Shown here piece after piece: positions 30,518 to 39,207 of a stretch of DNA of 59,672 nucleotides; within the stretch, counting starts at the first letter, position 1; each line of letters starts with the position of its first letter. The stretch lies in contig NZ_OZ060394.1 of assembly GCF_964059095.1 (NCBI RefSeq), positions 391,582 through 451,253 on the forward strand. Direction: 5' to 3'. The DNA is from Buchnera aphidicola (Chaetosiphella stipae setosa) (GTDB taxonomy: Bacteria; Pseudomonadota; Gammaproteobacteria; Enterobacterales; Enterobacteriaceae). The position numbers were made by a program, and so were the translations under genes. The notes under the pieces were generated by a model that made no database searches, was not told the origin of the DNA, and worked only from the letters and a program-made list of their open reading frames with translations.

Positions 30518-31900
30518 ATGTCTATAAAAAATAGAAAATACCATAAAAATATAGTTAATCAAAAAACTCCACCTCACTCAATTGAAGCAGAAAAATCAGT
30601 TTTAGGTGGATTAATGTTAAAAAATAAAAAATGGGACAAAATATTTGAAACGATAAAAAAAAAAGATTTTTATATTCTCTCTCATCAAATAGTCTTTGAA
30701 GAAATGGAATTCTTGATCAATTCTAGAAAACCCATAGATTTAATTACACTTTCAGAATCTCTTGAAAAAAAAAAAAAACTAAAAAAAATTGGAGATTTTT
30801 CTTATTTAACTGAACTCTCAAAAAACACTTTTAGTACATCAAATATTTCTGCTTATGCAAAGATAATAAAAGAAAATTCCATTCTTCGCGAATTAATTTC
30901 TACTGGAAATAAAATTAAAAAAATCGGATATAACTCAAAAGGAAAAAAAAGTACAGAAATCTTAAATTATTTAGAATCACGTATCTTTTCCATAACAAAT
31001 AAAAAAAAAAAGAATAAATTAAAAAATATAGAAGAAATCCTCAATAAAACAGTTTCAAATCTCGAAAAACTCCTTAAAGAACCACATAAAAAAATTACTG
31101 GTATTGATACAGGATATCATGACATTAATGAAAAAACATTTGGGCTACAACCATCTGAATTAATTATTATTGCATCTAGACCATCTATGGGAAAAACAAC
31201 TTTTGCAATGAATCTATGTGAAAATATTTCTATGTTGTATAAAAAACCAATACTAATTTTCAGTTTAGAAATGCCTAGTGAACAAATTATGATAAAAATG
31301 TTATCTTCTTTATCAAGAGTAAAACAAAAAAATATTCGAACAGGTAAAATAAGTGATAAAGAATGGTCTAGAATTTCTAGCACAATAAACATACTGCTAA
31401 AAAAAAAAAATATATATATAGATGATTCTTCTAGCTTAACACCTAATGAAATTCGATCAAGATCAAGAAAAATATATAAAAAACATCAAGGAATTAGTTT
31501 AATAATGATAGATTATTTACAATTAATGAACGTTCCAAATTTAACAGAAAATAGAACATTAGAAGTAACAGAAATTTCTAGAAACTTAAAAGCTCTAGCA
31601 AAAGAACTAAAAGTTCCAATTATCGCTTTATCTCAATTAAATAGATCATTAGAACAAAGATCAGATAAAAGACCTATCAACTCAGATTTAAGAGAATCTG
31701 GATCTATTGAACAAGATGCAGATGTCATTATGTTTATATATAGAGATGAAATTTATAATCAAGAAACTAATTTAAAAGGAATTGCAGAAATAATTATTGG
31801 AAAACAAAGAAATGGACCGATAGGAACAATCCGCTTAACTTTTAATGGAGAATGTTCAAGATTTGATAACTATGCTGAAAATATATATGAGAATAAATAA
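30518..31900 (+). CDS. dnaB: Replicative DNA helicase DnaB
   Basis: DnaB is the hexameric helicase that unwinds the replication fork. The N-terminal domain (SIEAEKSVLGGLMLKNKKWD, residues 22-41) is followed by the RecA-like domain with Walker A SRPSMGKT (220-227), Walker B SLIMIDYLQLM and the motif SDLRESGSIEQDADVIMFIY. From the ATG at 30518 it has 460 residues (E. coli 471). Upstream TTG and GTG codons could extend it by six or five residues. A 14-base A tract at 30765-30778 lies in frame, encoding part of EKKKKL. Confidence 0.97.
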   Translation: MSIKNRKYHKNIVNQKTPPHSIEAEKSVLGGLMLKNKKWDKIFETIKKKDFYILSHQIVFEEMEFLINSRKPIDLITLSESLEKKKKLKKIGDFSYLTELSKNTFSTSNISAYAKIIKENSILRELISTGNKIKKIGYNSKGKKSTEILNYLESRIFSITNKKKKNKLKNIEEILNKTVSNLEKLLKEPHKKITGIDTGYHDINEKTFGLQPSELIIIASRPSMGKTTFAMNLCENISMLYKKPILIFSLEMPSEQIMIKMLSSLSRVKQKNIRTGKISDKEWSRISSTINILLKKKNIYIDDSSSLTPNEIRSRSRKIYKKHQGISLIMIDYLQLMNVPNLTENRTLEVTEISRNLKALAKELKVPIIALSQLNRSLEQRSDKRPINSDLRESGSIEQDADVIMFIYRDEIYNQETNLKGIAEIIIGKQRNGPIGTIRLTFNGECSRFDNYAENIYENK

Positions 31901-32039
31901 AACGATTCATTTTACACTGAAAAAATTATTTTATAAAATATAAATTTATTTAAATTTTATTTTTTTTTAAAAAAAATAAAAGAAAATTAAAAAAAAATAT
32001 TCCAAAAAAAAATTTTGATTAAATCAGGAAAAAATATAA

Positions 32040-32615
32040 ATGAATATTATAAATTTTAAAAATCATCTTTTGATTTCTATGCCTCAACTGAATCATTCGT
32101 TTTTTTATCAAACTATAATATATATATATCAAGATACTGAAAAAGAAATTAAAGGAGTGATAATAAACAAAAAAATAAATAATTTAACAATACAGGAATT
32201 TTTTCAACAACTTAAAATTAAATCTATCAAAAAAAATATATTTAAGAAAATAAATAATCCAATTATTTTTGGCGGTCCTATAGAAAAAAATAAAGGATTA
32301 ATACTACATTCTTTTAAAAAAAATTTTCTCGCAGATATATATGTTTCAAAAAAAATTTCAATCACATCATCAAAAGATATTCTAGAAAATTTAAACGAAA
32401 AAAAAAAATTTAAAAAATTATTAATTATTTTAGGACATTGCTCATGGAATAGGAAACAATTAAAAAAAGAAATATTAAACAACAATTGGCTTTTAATAAC
32501 AGCAAATAAAGATATATTATTTAATACTTCTTTAGAAGAAAAATGGGGAAAATGTATAAGAATATTAGGAATTAAAAATTTTTATGCACTAACAATAGAA
32601 TATGGAAAAATATAA
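32040..32615 (+). CDS. yqgE: UPF0301 family protein YqgE
   Basis: A conserved protein of unknown biochemical function, widespread in proteobacteria beside ruvX. The pattern LLISMPQLNHSFFYQTIIYI, GVIINKKINNLTIQEF, IFGGPIEKNKGLILHS and ILGHCSWNRKQLKKEILNNN with WLL matches the YqgE family. It has 191 residues (E. coli 187). It sits directly before ruvX. In E. coli gshB precedes it, and here that gene is missing. Confidence 0.94.
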   Translation: MNIINFKNHLLISMPQLNHSFFYQTIIYIYQDTEKEIKGVIINKKINNLTIQEFFQQLKIKSIKKNIFKKINNPIIFGGPIEKNKGLILHSFKKNFLADIYVSKKISITSSKDILENLNEKKKFKKLLIILGHCSWNRKQLKKEILNNNWLLITANKDILFNTSLEEKWGKCIRILGIKNFYALTIEYGKI

Positions 32616-32616
32616 A

Positions 32617-33066
32617 ATGATACTTTTAGCATTTGATTTTGGAACAAAAAATATTGGAATAGCAATTGGAGAATATTTAACTAAAACTTCCCGTACATTA
32701 ACTTGTATACCAGCAAATAAGAACACCTATTGGATTGAAATACAGAAGTTAATCTTAGAATGGAAACCGATAAAAATTATTATTGGATTACCTTTAAACA
32801 TTCGAGGAAAAAAACAAAAAACTACTATTAAAGTAAAAAAATTTGCTGTACAATTATTAAAAAAATTTAATATTCCAATATATTTACATGATGAAAGATT
32901 TACAACAAAAGAAGCAAAATCTATTTTATTTAATAAATATGGACAAAAAAAATTTAATTCTCACACAATAAACTCTACTTCAGCTTTAATTATTTTAAGA
33001 AGTTGGTTATACGAAAATATGCATATAAATTTAAAAAAAAATGTCAAAAATAATAAAAAATATTAA
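32617..33066 (+). CDS. ruvX: RuvX/YqgF RNase H-like nuclease
   Basis: Member of the YqgF family, implicated in 16S rRNA 5'-end processing and described as a Holliday-junction resolvase-like nuclease. The N-terminal MILLAFDFGTKNIGIAIGE carries the first catalytic aspartate, followed by IIIGLPLNIRGKKQ, LHDERFTTKEAKS and SALIILRSWLYE. I chose the ATG at 32617, two bases after the yqgE stop, because the E. coli protein starts at the equivalent place. An ATG at 32602 would add five residues. It overlaps the start of yggS by 26 nt. Confidence 0.94.
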   Translation: MILLAFDFGTKNIGIAIGEYLTKTSRTLTCIPANKNTYWIEIQKLILEWKPIKIIIGLPLNIRGKKQKTTIKVKKFAVQLLKKFNIPIYLHDERFTTKEAKSILFNKYGQKKFNSHTINSTSALIILRSWLYENMHINLKKNVKNNKKY

Positions 33067-33715
33067 AAAAATAAAAAAAGAAATTTTATATTTATCTCAA
33101 AAATATAAAAAAAAATTTCCAAAAATAAAATTGTTAATTGTTACAAAAAAACAAAAAATTAAAACTCTTAAAACACTTATAAAAAATAAATATTTATCTT
33201 TTGGAGAAAATTATTTACAAGAAAGTTTAAAAAAAATAAAAAAATTAAAAAAAAAAAAAATAAAATGGCATTTTATTGGAAAAATTCAAAGTAATAAAAC
33301 AAAGATTATAGCTAGAAAATTTTCCTGGTGTCATACAATAGATAGAAAAAAAATTGCATTCTTATTAAATAAATATCGTACAAATAAAATTCCTCCATTA
33401 AAAGTTTTAATACAAATTAATATAAGTAATGAAAAAACAAAAAATGGAACTTCAATCAAATCTCTTTTTAAATTAGCGAAATATATAAAAAATCTGAAAA
33501 ATCTCAAATTAAAAGGTATTATGGCTCTTCCAAATATACGAAGATCTTTTTTAAAAAAAGATGAATATCAAGAAATAAAAAATTCTTTTAAAAAAATGAA
33601 AAAAAAATATAAAAATATAGATACATTATCTCTCGGAACAAGTCAAGACTTTAAAAAATCTATTTTATCTGGAAGTACATTAATTCGAATCGGAAAAAAA
33701 ATTTTTTCTGAATAA
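33041..33715 (+). CDS. yggS: Pyridoxal phosphate homeostasis protein YggS
   Basis: A PLP-binding barrel protein that buffers vitamin B6 and amino-acid metabolism. The PLP lysine is in KIKLLIVTKKQK (Lys36, equivalent to E. coli Lys36). Other matches are YLSFGENYLQESLKKIK, WHFIGKIQSNKTKIIARKF, IQINISNEKTKNG, GIMALPNI and LSLGTSQDFKKSILSGSTLI with RIG. It has 224 residues (E. coli 234). An A14 tract at 33247-33260 encodes part of LKKKKI. It overlaps ruvX by 26 nt. Confidence 0.94.
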   Translation: MSKIIKNIKKIKKEILYLSQKYKKKFPKIKLLIVTKKQKIKTLKTLIKNKYLSFGENYLQESLKKIKKLKKKKIKWHFIGKIQSNKTKIIARKFSWCHTIDRKKIAFLLNKYRTNKIPPLKVLIQINISNEKTKNGTSIKSLFKLAKYIKNLKNLKLKGIMALPNIRRSFLKKDEYQEIKNSFKKMKKKYKNIDTLSLGTSQDFKKSILSGSTLIRIGKKIFSE

Positions 33716-33763
33716 AAACACAGAAAAATAAATTACAAAAAAATTTACTAAAAAAATATTAAT

Positions 33764-34891
33764 ATGACAATTCCATTAAGTTTATATATTCATATTCCTT
33801 GGTGTTTGAGCAAATGTCCGTATTGTGATTTTTATTCAAAATCAATAAAAAAAAAAATACCTGAAAAAAAATATATTAAAAATCTTTTATTAGATTTAAA
33901 AAATGACATAAAATTAATTCGTTCGAGAAAAATAATTTCTATTTTTATCGGAGGAGGTACTCCAAATCTGATACATCCAAATTATATAAAATATCTTATA
34001 CAAGAAATAAAAAAAACAATTCAATTTGCTAAAAATATAGAAATTACTTTAGAAGCAAATCCAAAATCAGTAAATGAAAATGTTTTCTTAAAATATACAG
34101 AAGCAGGAATTAATAGATTATCTCTTGGTATTCAAAGTTTTCATGAAAATCTTTTAAAAAATATCCATAGAAAATATTCTTTTCAAGAATTAATTCATAC
34201 AATTAAATATATAAAAAGAAATAAATTTAAAAATATAAATTTTGATTTAATGTATGGTCTTCCTCAACAAAAAATAAAAGAATCATTACAAGATCTTTCA
34301 TATGCTATAAAATATCAACCAACACATATATCATGGTACCAACTATCTATTGAAAAAAATACAAGTTTTGGCCGAAAAAAAACTATTTTACCTCATGAAA
34401 AAAAAATTCTTTTAATGTGTAAAAAAGGACAAAAAATTTTAAAAAAAAAAAAATTTATACAATATGAAATTTCATCTTATGCAAAAAAAAAAAATCAATG
34501 TAAACATAATCTAAATTATTGGAATTTTGGAGATTATCTAGGAATTGGATGTGGAGCACATAGTAAAATTACTTTAAAAAATAAAAAAATTCTTAGAATA
34601 ACAAAAAATAAAAATATACAAAAATTTCTTCATGGAGAATATATACAACAACAAAATATAGTTAAAAAAAAAAACATTCCATTTGAATTTTTCTTAAATA
34701 AATTCCGTTTAAATTCTCCATGTTTAAAAAAAAAATTTATAAAACATACTGGTTTAAAAATAAAATACATCGAAAAAAATATTCAAAAAGCAATACAAAA
34801 AAAATATATCATAGAAACAAATAATTCTTGGAAAACTACTAAAAAAGGAAAAACATTTTTAAATAATTTATTACAAATATTTATCCTATAA
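33764..34891 (+). CDS. hemW: HemW, radical-SAM haem chaperone
   Basis: HemW is a radical-SAM protein related to coproporphyrinogen III dehydrogenase but thought to act in haem trafficking. The cluster motif is Cys14, Cys18, Cys21 in WCLSKCPYC. Further matches are IFIGGGTPNLIHP, ITLEANPKSV, GINRLSLGIQSFHENLL, NFDLMYGLPQQ and LNYWNFGDYLGIGCGAHSKI. It has 375 residues (E. coli 378). The true HemN-specific cysteine in the first motif (CX3CX2CXC) is replaced by CDFYS, as in HemW. An A13 tract lies at 34441-34453 in frame. Confidence 0.95.
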   Translation: MTIPLSLYIHIPWCLSKCPYCDFYSKSIKKKIPEKKYIKNLLLDLKNDIKLIRSRKIISIFIGGGTPNLIHPNYIKYLIQEIKKTIQFAKNIEITLEANPKSVNENVFLKYTEAGINRLSLGIQSFHENLLKNIHRKYSFQELIHTIKYIKRNKFKNINFDLMYGLPQQKIKESLQDLSYAIKYQPTHISWYQLSIEKNTSFGRKKTILPHEKKILLMCKKGQKILKKKKFIQYEISSYAKKKNQCKHNLNYWNFGDYLGIGCGAHSKITLKNKKILRITKNKNIQKFLHGEYIQQQNIVKKKNIPFEFFLNKFRLNSPCLKKKFIKHTGLKIKYIEKNIQKAIQKKYIIETNNSWKTTKKGKTFLNNLLQIFIL

Positions 34892-34921
34892 TGTTTTTAA
34901 TAAATTTTTAAAAAAAATAAT

Positions 34922-35632
34922 TTAAAAAATTTTTTGATAAATTATTTCATAAATTTTATTTTTTTTTATACAAGCATATTTTTTATAACGTGTATAACAA
35001 TTATTTTTTTTTACATAATAAGATCTAAAATCTTTCGATAAACATTTTAAACCACAAGTTAAATTAAGAACTTTAATAATATTTATAGCATAAGAAAAAC
35101 AATCAGTAACAATATGAATGATTCCTTTTATACTTAATTGTTTTAATAAGCAATTAATAATATTTTTTTGTATCATTCTTCTTTTATAATGTTTCCTTTT
35201 AGGCCAAGGATCTGGAAAAAATATATTAATTATATGAAAAAAAAAATTTTTTAAATAATTTTTTAAAAAATAAATAAAATCTAAATAAATAATTCTTACG
35301 TTATTTAAATTATTTTTATAAATTTCCTTTAAACAATAACATATTCCTGGAATATATATTTCAATTCCTAAAATATAAATATTTTTATATAACTTTGCAT
35401 AATTTACTAAAGATTCTCCGAAACCAAAACCAATATCTAAAATTACTGGAATATTTTTATTAAATATTTTCTGTATTTTAAAATGTTTATCTGTAATATT
35501 TATTCCAATTAAAGGCCAAAGAGAGTCTATAATTTTTTTTTTTTTTAAACTTAATTTTCTTGATCTTAATTTAAAAGTCTTAATATCAAAAGATTTTTTT
35601 TTTAAAGAGATATTCATAAAATCAAAATTCAT
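34922..35632 (-). CDS. trmB: tRNA (guanine-N7)-methyltransferase
   Basis: Methylates G46 of tRNAs with SAM. The SAM-binding motif is DIGFGFGESL and the signature FFPDPWPKRKHYKRR is intact. The N-terminal RSRKLSLKKKKIIDSLWPLI resembles the family. It has 236 residues (E. coli 239). It lies between hemW (convergent) and mutY (divergent). The trmB-mutY divergent pair is also found in E. coli. Confidence 0.95.
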   Translation of the reverse strand: MNFDFMNISLKKKSFDIKTFKLRSRKLSLKKKKIIDSLWPLIGINITDKHFKIQKIFNKNIPVILDIGFGFGESLVNYAKLYKNIYILGIEIYIPGICYCLKEIYKNNLNNVRIIYLDFIYFLKNYLKNFFFHIINIFFPDPWPKRKHYKRRMIQKNIINCLLKQLSIKGIIHIVTDCFSYAINIIKVLNLTCGLKCLSKDFRSYYVKKNNCYTRYKKYACIKKNKIYEIIYQKIF

Positions 35633-35727
35633 ATAATAAAAGTTTTTCCAAATAAAAAAATTTAAAATTATTTTTATAAAAAAAATTCTTTTAAAATTTT
35701 TATCTGCATTTTAGGTATCTAAATATT

Positions 35728-36750
35728 ATGAACTATATTTTTAATTTTTCAAGAACTATGATAAATTGGTTTCATTTTCATGGAAGAAAAAATCTCCCTT
35801 GGCAAAAAAAACCAAATGTATATAAAACTTGGATTTCTGAAATTATGCTACAACAAACACAAGTACAAGTAGTAATTCCATATTTTAAAAAATTTATAAA
35901 AAAATTTCCAAATATAAAAATTTTATCTAAAAATTCTTTAGACGCAATTCTTTTTATATGGAGTGGTCTTGGATTTTATAATAGAGCAAAGAATATTTAT
36001 TTAACATCTCAAATTATTAAAAAAAAATATCAGAATAAAATTCCATTAAATTATCCAGATTTAATCAAATTACCTGGAATAGGAAAATCTACTGCAGGAG
36101 CGATTTTATCATTAACATTTAATTATCATTTTCCTATACTTGATGGAAATATAAAAAGAATATTAACAAGATTTTATAAAATTAAAGAAAATAATTATCA
36201 ATTGGAGAAAAAATTATGGAAAAAAATTAATAAATTATTACCCATACATCATTCTAAAAAATTCAATCAATCTATGATGGATTTAGGAAAACTAATTTGT
36301 AAAAAAAAACCTATATGTAACAAATGCCCACTAAGGAAAAAATGTCTATATCTTACAAGTGTCAAAACGCAAAAAAAAAAAATAAATAAAAATAATAAAA
36401 ATAATAAAATTAAAAAATGCTTTTTCTTATTAATAAAATATAAAAATTTTATTTACTTACAAAAACAAAAAAATAATATTTGGAAAAATTTATATTATTT
36501 TCCTTTATTTTTTCAAAAAAAAAAATTAATAAATTTTATAAAAGAAAAATACACTTATGAAAAAAAAAATAAGATCAGACAATTTGTTCATCATTTTAAT
36601 AGTTATTCTTTTTTAATTCAAACAAAAATAATTCATATAAAAAAAAAAGAAAATAAAAGAAAAGGAGAAATTTGGTTTAACTTATTACATCCACAAAAAA
36701 TCGGAATTCCTTCTCCTGTAATAAAAATACTAAAAAAAATAAAAATATAA
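35728..36750 (+). CDS. mutY: Adenine DNA glycosylase MutY
   Basis: Removes A mispaired with 8-oxoguanine. The catalytic Glu38 is in WISEIMLQQTQV, the helix-hairpin-helix is LPGIGKSTAGAIL (115-127), and the essential Asp139 is in LDGNIKR. The Fe-S loop reads CKKKPICNKCPLRKKC. Its spacing is C-X5-C-X2-C-X5-C, one residue shorter in the first gap than the usual C-X6-C-X2-C-X5-C. The C-terminal MutT-like domain is present but lysine-rich. It has 340 residues (E. coli 350). yggX follows after 18 nt. Confidence 0.95.
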   Translation: MNYIFNFSRTMINWFHFHGRKNLPWQKKPNVYKTWISEIMLQQTQVQVVIPYFKKFIKKFPNIKILSKNSLDAILFIWSGLGFYNRAKNIYLTSQIIKKKYQNKIPLNYPDLIKLPGIGKSTAGAILSLTFNYHFPILDGNIKRILTRFYKIKENNYQLEKKLWKKINKLLPIHHSKKFNQSMMDLGKLICKKKPICNKCPLRKKCLYLTSVKTQKKKINKNNKNNKIKKCFFLLIKYKNFIYLQKQKNNIWKNLYYFPLFFQKKKLINFIKEKYTYEKKNKIRQFVHHFNSYSFLIQTKIIHIKKKENKRKGEIWFNLLHPQKIGIPSPVIKILKKIKI

Positions 36751-36768
36751 AAAATAAGAGATATTTCT

Positions 36769-37035
36769 ATGAAAAAAAAAATATATTGTCATTTTTTTCA
36801 AAAAAAAATGACAGCATTAAATCATAAAATTTATCCAGGAAAGTTAGGAGAAAAAATACATAATAATATTTCAAAAAAAGCCTGGAATTTATGGAATAAA
36901 AAACAAATAATTTTTATTAATGAAAAAAAATTAAATATGTCAAAAACAAAACATCAAAAAATTTTAGAAAAAAAAATGATAAATTTTCTTTTTAAAAAAA
37001 AAAAATCCTGTAAAGAAGACATCGAAAAATATTAA
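36769..37035 (+). CDS. yggX: Fe(2+)-trafficking protein YggX
   Basis: A small protein linked to iron handling and protection of Fe-S clusters. The family pattern is present: YCHFFQKK with Cys7, YPGKLGEKIHNNISKKAWNL and FINEKKLNMSKTKHQK, followed by EKKMINFLF. It has 88 residues (E. coli 91). It follows mutY closely, as in E. coli, and is convergent with sbcB. A perfect 12-bp hairpin lies inside its first codons (36787-36813). Confidence 0.95.
   Translation: MKKKIYCHFFQKKMTALNHKIYPGKLGEKIHNNISKKAWNLWNKKQIIFINEKKLNMSKTKHQKILEKKMINFLFKKKKSCKEDIEKY
36787..36813 (+). repeat. Perfect inverted repeat inside the start of yggX
   Basis: TGTCATTTTTTT (36787-36798) pairs with AAAAAAATGACA (36802-36813) around a CAA loop, giving 12 bp without mismatch. 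It lies 18 nt inside the coding region, and no T run follows on the plus strand. It could slow translation or stabilise the end of the mutY message. The sequence also simply reflects codons for YCHFFQKKMT. Confidence 0.6.
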
Positions 37036-37041
37036 AAAAAT

Positions 37042-38457
37042 TTATGTAAATTTTTTTTTTAAATATTTTAAATATAATAATGTCTGATTTAATAAATTTT
37101 GACTTTTTCTATCATAAAAATATTTTTTCTTTAAAGAAAAAATATTTTTTAAATAACAGAATATTCTCTCTCTATTAAAAAAATTTTTTAAATAATTTTC
37201 CCAACGAAATTTCTCTTCTGAAGTTAAAAAATTAGGAAAATTACGTGCTTTAAAAAAAAAATTTAAATCTTCAAAACGTGTGTCATTCATAAAAATATTA
37301 TGATTAATATTTTTACAATCAATATTTTCTCTAATTTTTTTCATTTTTATGCAATCAGAAAAATCAAAAAAATTTTCATACAATTTATCATCGCTATGAT
37401 CAAAAGATTCATATGTCAAATTTATTTTTGCAATCTCTTTAATTTTATCTAAATTAAAAAATCGTTTTAATACATCAAAATTTCTAAAAAATTGATCTTG
37501 ATTTAATTTTAACCTTAATATATCTTGATTCCTCAAGATTTTAACAGGAATTAAAATCGGAGAACGAGTTAAATTAATTAATCTCATACCAAAAGAAAAT
37601 AAATTTTTTATATTCTTAGTTATTTTTCTTTTATTTTTTAAAAAAAAATCATTAGAATATTTGCGATCTAAATCAAATACAATCAAAAGATTCTTATTTT
37701 TTACAGTGAAAGTTAAAGGTAATACACGGCAAAAATTACTATTTTTTGATCCATAATAAGGAGAAATATAAATTAATGGTTGCAAAAAATTTTTTTTAAT
37801 CAAACGTAATAAATTTTTTTTTTTTCTCATAAAAAATAAAAAACGAAAAAAATTGAAATTTTTTTTTCTTAATAATTTTAAAAATTCTATAGTTGCATAA
37901 ACATCAGATAAAGCATCATGAGCTCGATGATGAAGAAGATTATTTATTTTAGATAAATCTTGTAATTTAAAAGAAACACATTTTTTAGATTTATTAAATG
38001 GCCAAAAAATTCCAGAAGGACGTAATGCATAAAAAGCTCTTGTAACATTAATAACATCCCATCTAGTATTATTATTTTTCCAACTCCATGCATATGGATC
38101 AAAAAAATTCCTATAAAAAATATTTCTTGTAATCTCATCATCAAAAAAAATATTATTAAATCCTAAAATACATGTATTAGACTGAATAAAAATTTCATAA
38201 ATTTTTTTTGCAAAATTTGATTCATTAGATCCATGTAAAACAGTATATTGAGGAGTAATAGAAGTAATTAATATTGACTCTGGATTTGGCAAATAATCTA
38301 TAGAAGGGCGACAATATAATAAAATTGGATCAGAGATAATATTAAAATCAATATCCGTCCTTAAACAAGCAAATTGCGCAGGTTTATCTTTAACAGGATG
38401 TGTTCCGAATGTTTCATAATCATAAAATAAAAAACTATATTTTAAAAAATAATTCAT
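37042..38457 (-). CDS. sbcB: Exodeoxyribonuclease I
   Basis: A 3'-5' exonuclease on single-stranded DNA, acting in recombination and mismatch repair. The DEDD exonuclease motif I is SFLFYDYETFGTHPVKDKPA (starting about residue 9), followed by QFACLRTD, GFNNIFFDDEITRN and HRAHDALSDVYATIEFLKLL. The later half, with FVKQVYSPY-like and helical regions, is more diverged. It has 471 residues (E. coli 475). It is divergent from tmaR. In E. coli the two genes are also near each other. Confidence 0.95.
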   Translation of the reverse strand: MNYFLKYSFLFYDYETFGTHPVKDKPAQFACLRTDIDFNIISDPILLYCRPSIDYLPNPESILITSITPQYTVLHGSNESNFAKKIYEIFIQSNTCILGFNNIFFDDEITRNIFYRNFFDPYAWSWKNNNTRWDVINVTRAFYALRPSGIFWPFNKSKKCVSFKLQDLSKINNLLHHRAHDALSDVYATIEFLKLLRKKNFNFFRFLFFMRKKKNLLRLIKKNFLQPLIYISPYYGSKNSNFCRVLPLTFTVKNKNLLIVFDLDRKYSNDFFLKNKRKITKNIKNLFSFGMRLINLTRSPILIPVKILRNQDILRLKLNQDQFFRNFDVLKRFFNLDKIKEIAKINLTYESFDHSDDKLYENFFDFSDCIKMKKIRENIDCKNINHNIFMNDTRFEDLNFFFKARNFPNFLTSEEKFRWENYLKNFFNRERIFCYLKNIFSLKKKYFYDRKSQNLLNQTLLYLKYLKKKFT

Positions 38458-38531
38458 AATTAATTATTTTCTTTAAGAAAAGATCAATTAAATATATAAT
38501 ATATACCATTAATAAGTAAAAAATAAAAAAT

Positions 38532-38840
38532 ATGAAAAACTCCAAAGAATCCTTTCAAGACGTTTTAAATGTAGTACATCTTATAAGAAAAAAAAATAAA
38601 TTAAAAAGAGAAATAGAAGAACTAGGAAAAAGAATAAGAGATAATCAAAAAAAAATAACATTAATTGAAAATCTCAATGAATATATTCAACCAGAAATGA
38701 AGTATAAAGATTTTAAAAAAATTATTCTAAATATGAAAATAGATTACGAAGATAGAATAGATGACTATGTTGTTCAATGCGCAGAAATTTCAAAAAAAAA
38801 AAAGAAAATATCAAATGAATTAAAAGATATAAGCGTTTAA
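38532..38840 (+). CDS. tmaR: TmaR (YeeX), PTS enzyme I polar-localisation factor
   Basis: TmaR binds enzyme I of the sugar phosphotransferase system and sequesters it at the cell pole. The protein of 102 residues matches E. coli YeeX along its length: SFQDVLNVVHLIRKKNKLKR, then KRIRDNQKKI, and MKIDYEDRIDDYVVQCAEIS. It appears entirely helical with a coiled-coil character. E. coli has about 109 residues. It lies next to sbcB, as in E. coli, and ends 11 nt from the 3' end of the convergent tRNA-Asn. Confidence 0.92.
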   Translation: MKNSKESFQDVLNVVHLIRKKNKLKREIEELGKRIRDNQKKITLIENLNEYIQPEMKYKDFKKIILNMKIDYEDRIDDYVVQCAEISKKKKKISNELKDISV

Positions 38841-38851
38841 TAAAAAATACG

Positions 38852-38924
38852 CTCCTCCGACTGGGCTCGAACCAGTGACATACGGATTAACAGTCCGCCG
38901 TTCTACCAACTGAACTACAGAGGA
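38852..38924 (-). tRNA. tRNA-Asn (GTT)
   Basis: The acceptor stem TCCTCTG pairs with CGGAGGA (one G-T pair), the D-arm is TTCAGTTGGTAGAA, the anticodon loop is CTGTTAA with anticodon GTT, and the T-loop is GGTTCGAGCC. It is nearly identical to E. coli tRNA-Asn. The discriminator is G, and the following bases are CGT, so CCA must be added after transcription. Confidence 0.97.
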
Positions 38925-39058
38925 AAATTTAATTTTATTATAAATATTTAAAAAAATCAATTTTTTTTTATTTTTTTGAATCAAAAAAATAATTACTAGA
39001 TTATTATTAATAATTCTATTATAATTTATATTATAAAAATTTTAATGTTAAATGCATA

Positions 39059-39131
39059 GGCCCTTTAGCTCAGTGGTTAGAGCAAGCGACTCATAATCGC
39101 TTGGTCGCTGGTTCGAATCCAGCAAGGGCCA
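39059..39131 (+). tRNA. tRNA-Ile2 (CAT, lysidine type)
   Basis: The acceptor GGCCCTT pairs with AAGGGCC and the anticodon loop is CTCATAA with anticodon CAT. The body GGCCCTTTAGCTCAGTGG and the stem GCGACTCATAATCGC match E. coli tRNA-Ile2 (ileX/ileY) rather than the methionine tRNAs. C34 should be converted to lysidine by TilS so that it reads AUA, a very common codon in this genome. No CCA is encoded. Confidence 0.95.
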
Positions 39132-39207
39132 AAATTTTTATTTAAAATTATTTTTATCAGTAATAATATTTGAAAATATTTTCTAAAAATTTAATAATAG
39201 GAAAATT

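Noticed and set aside
39059..39131. Initially read as tRNA-Met because of the CAT anticodon
   Set aside because: The acceptor, D and anticodon stems match E. coli tRNA-Ile2 (lysidine type), not elongator or initiator tRNA-Met.
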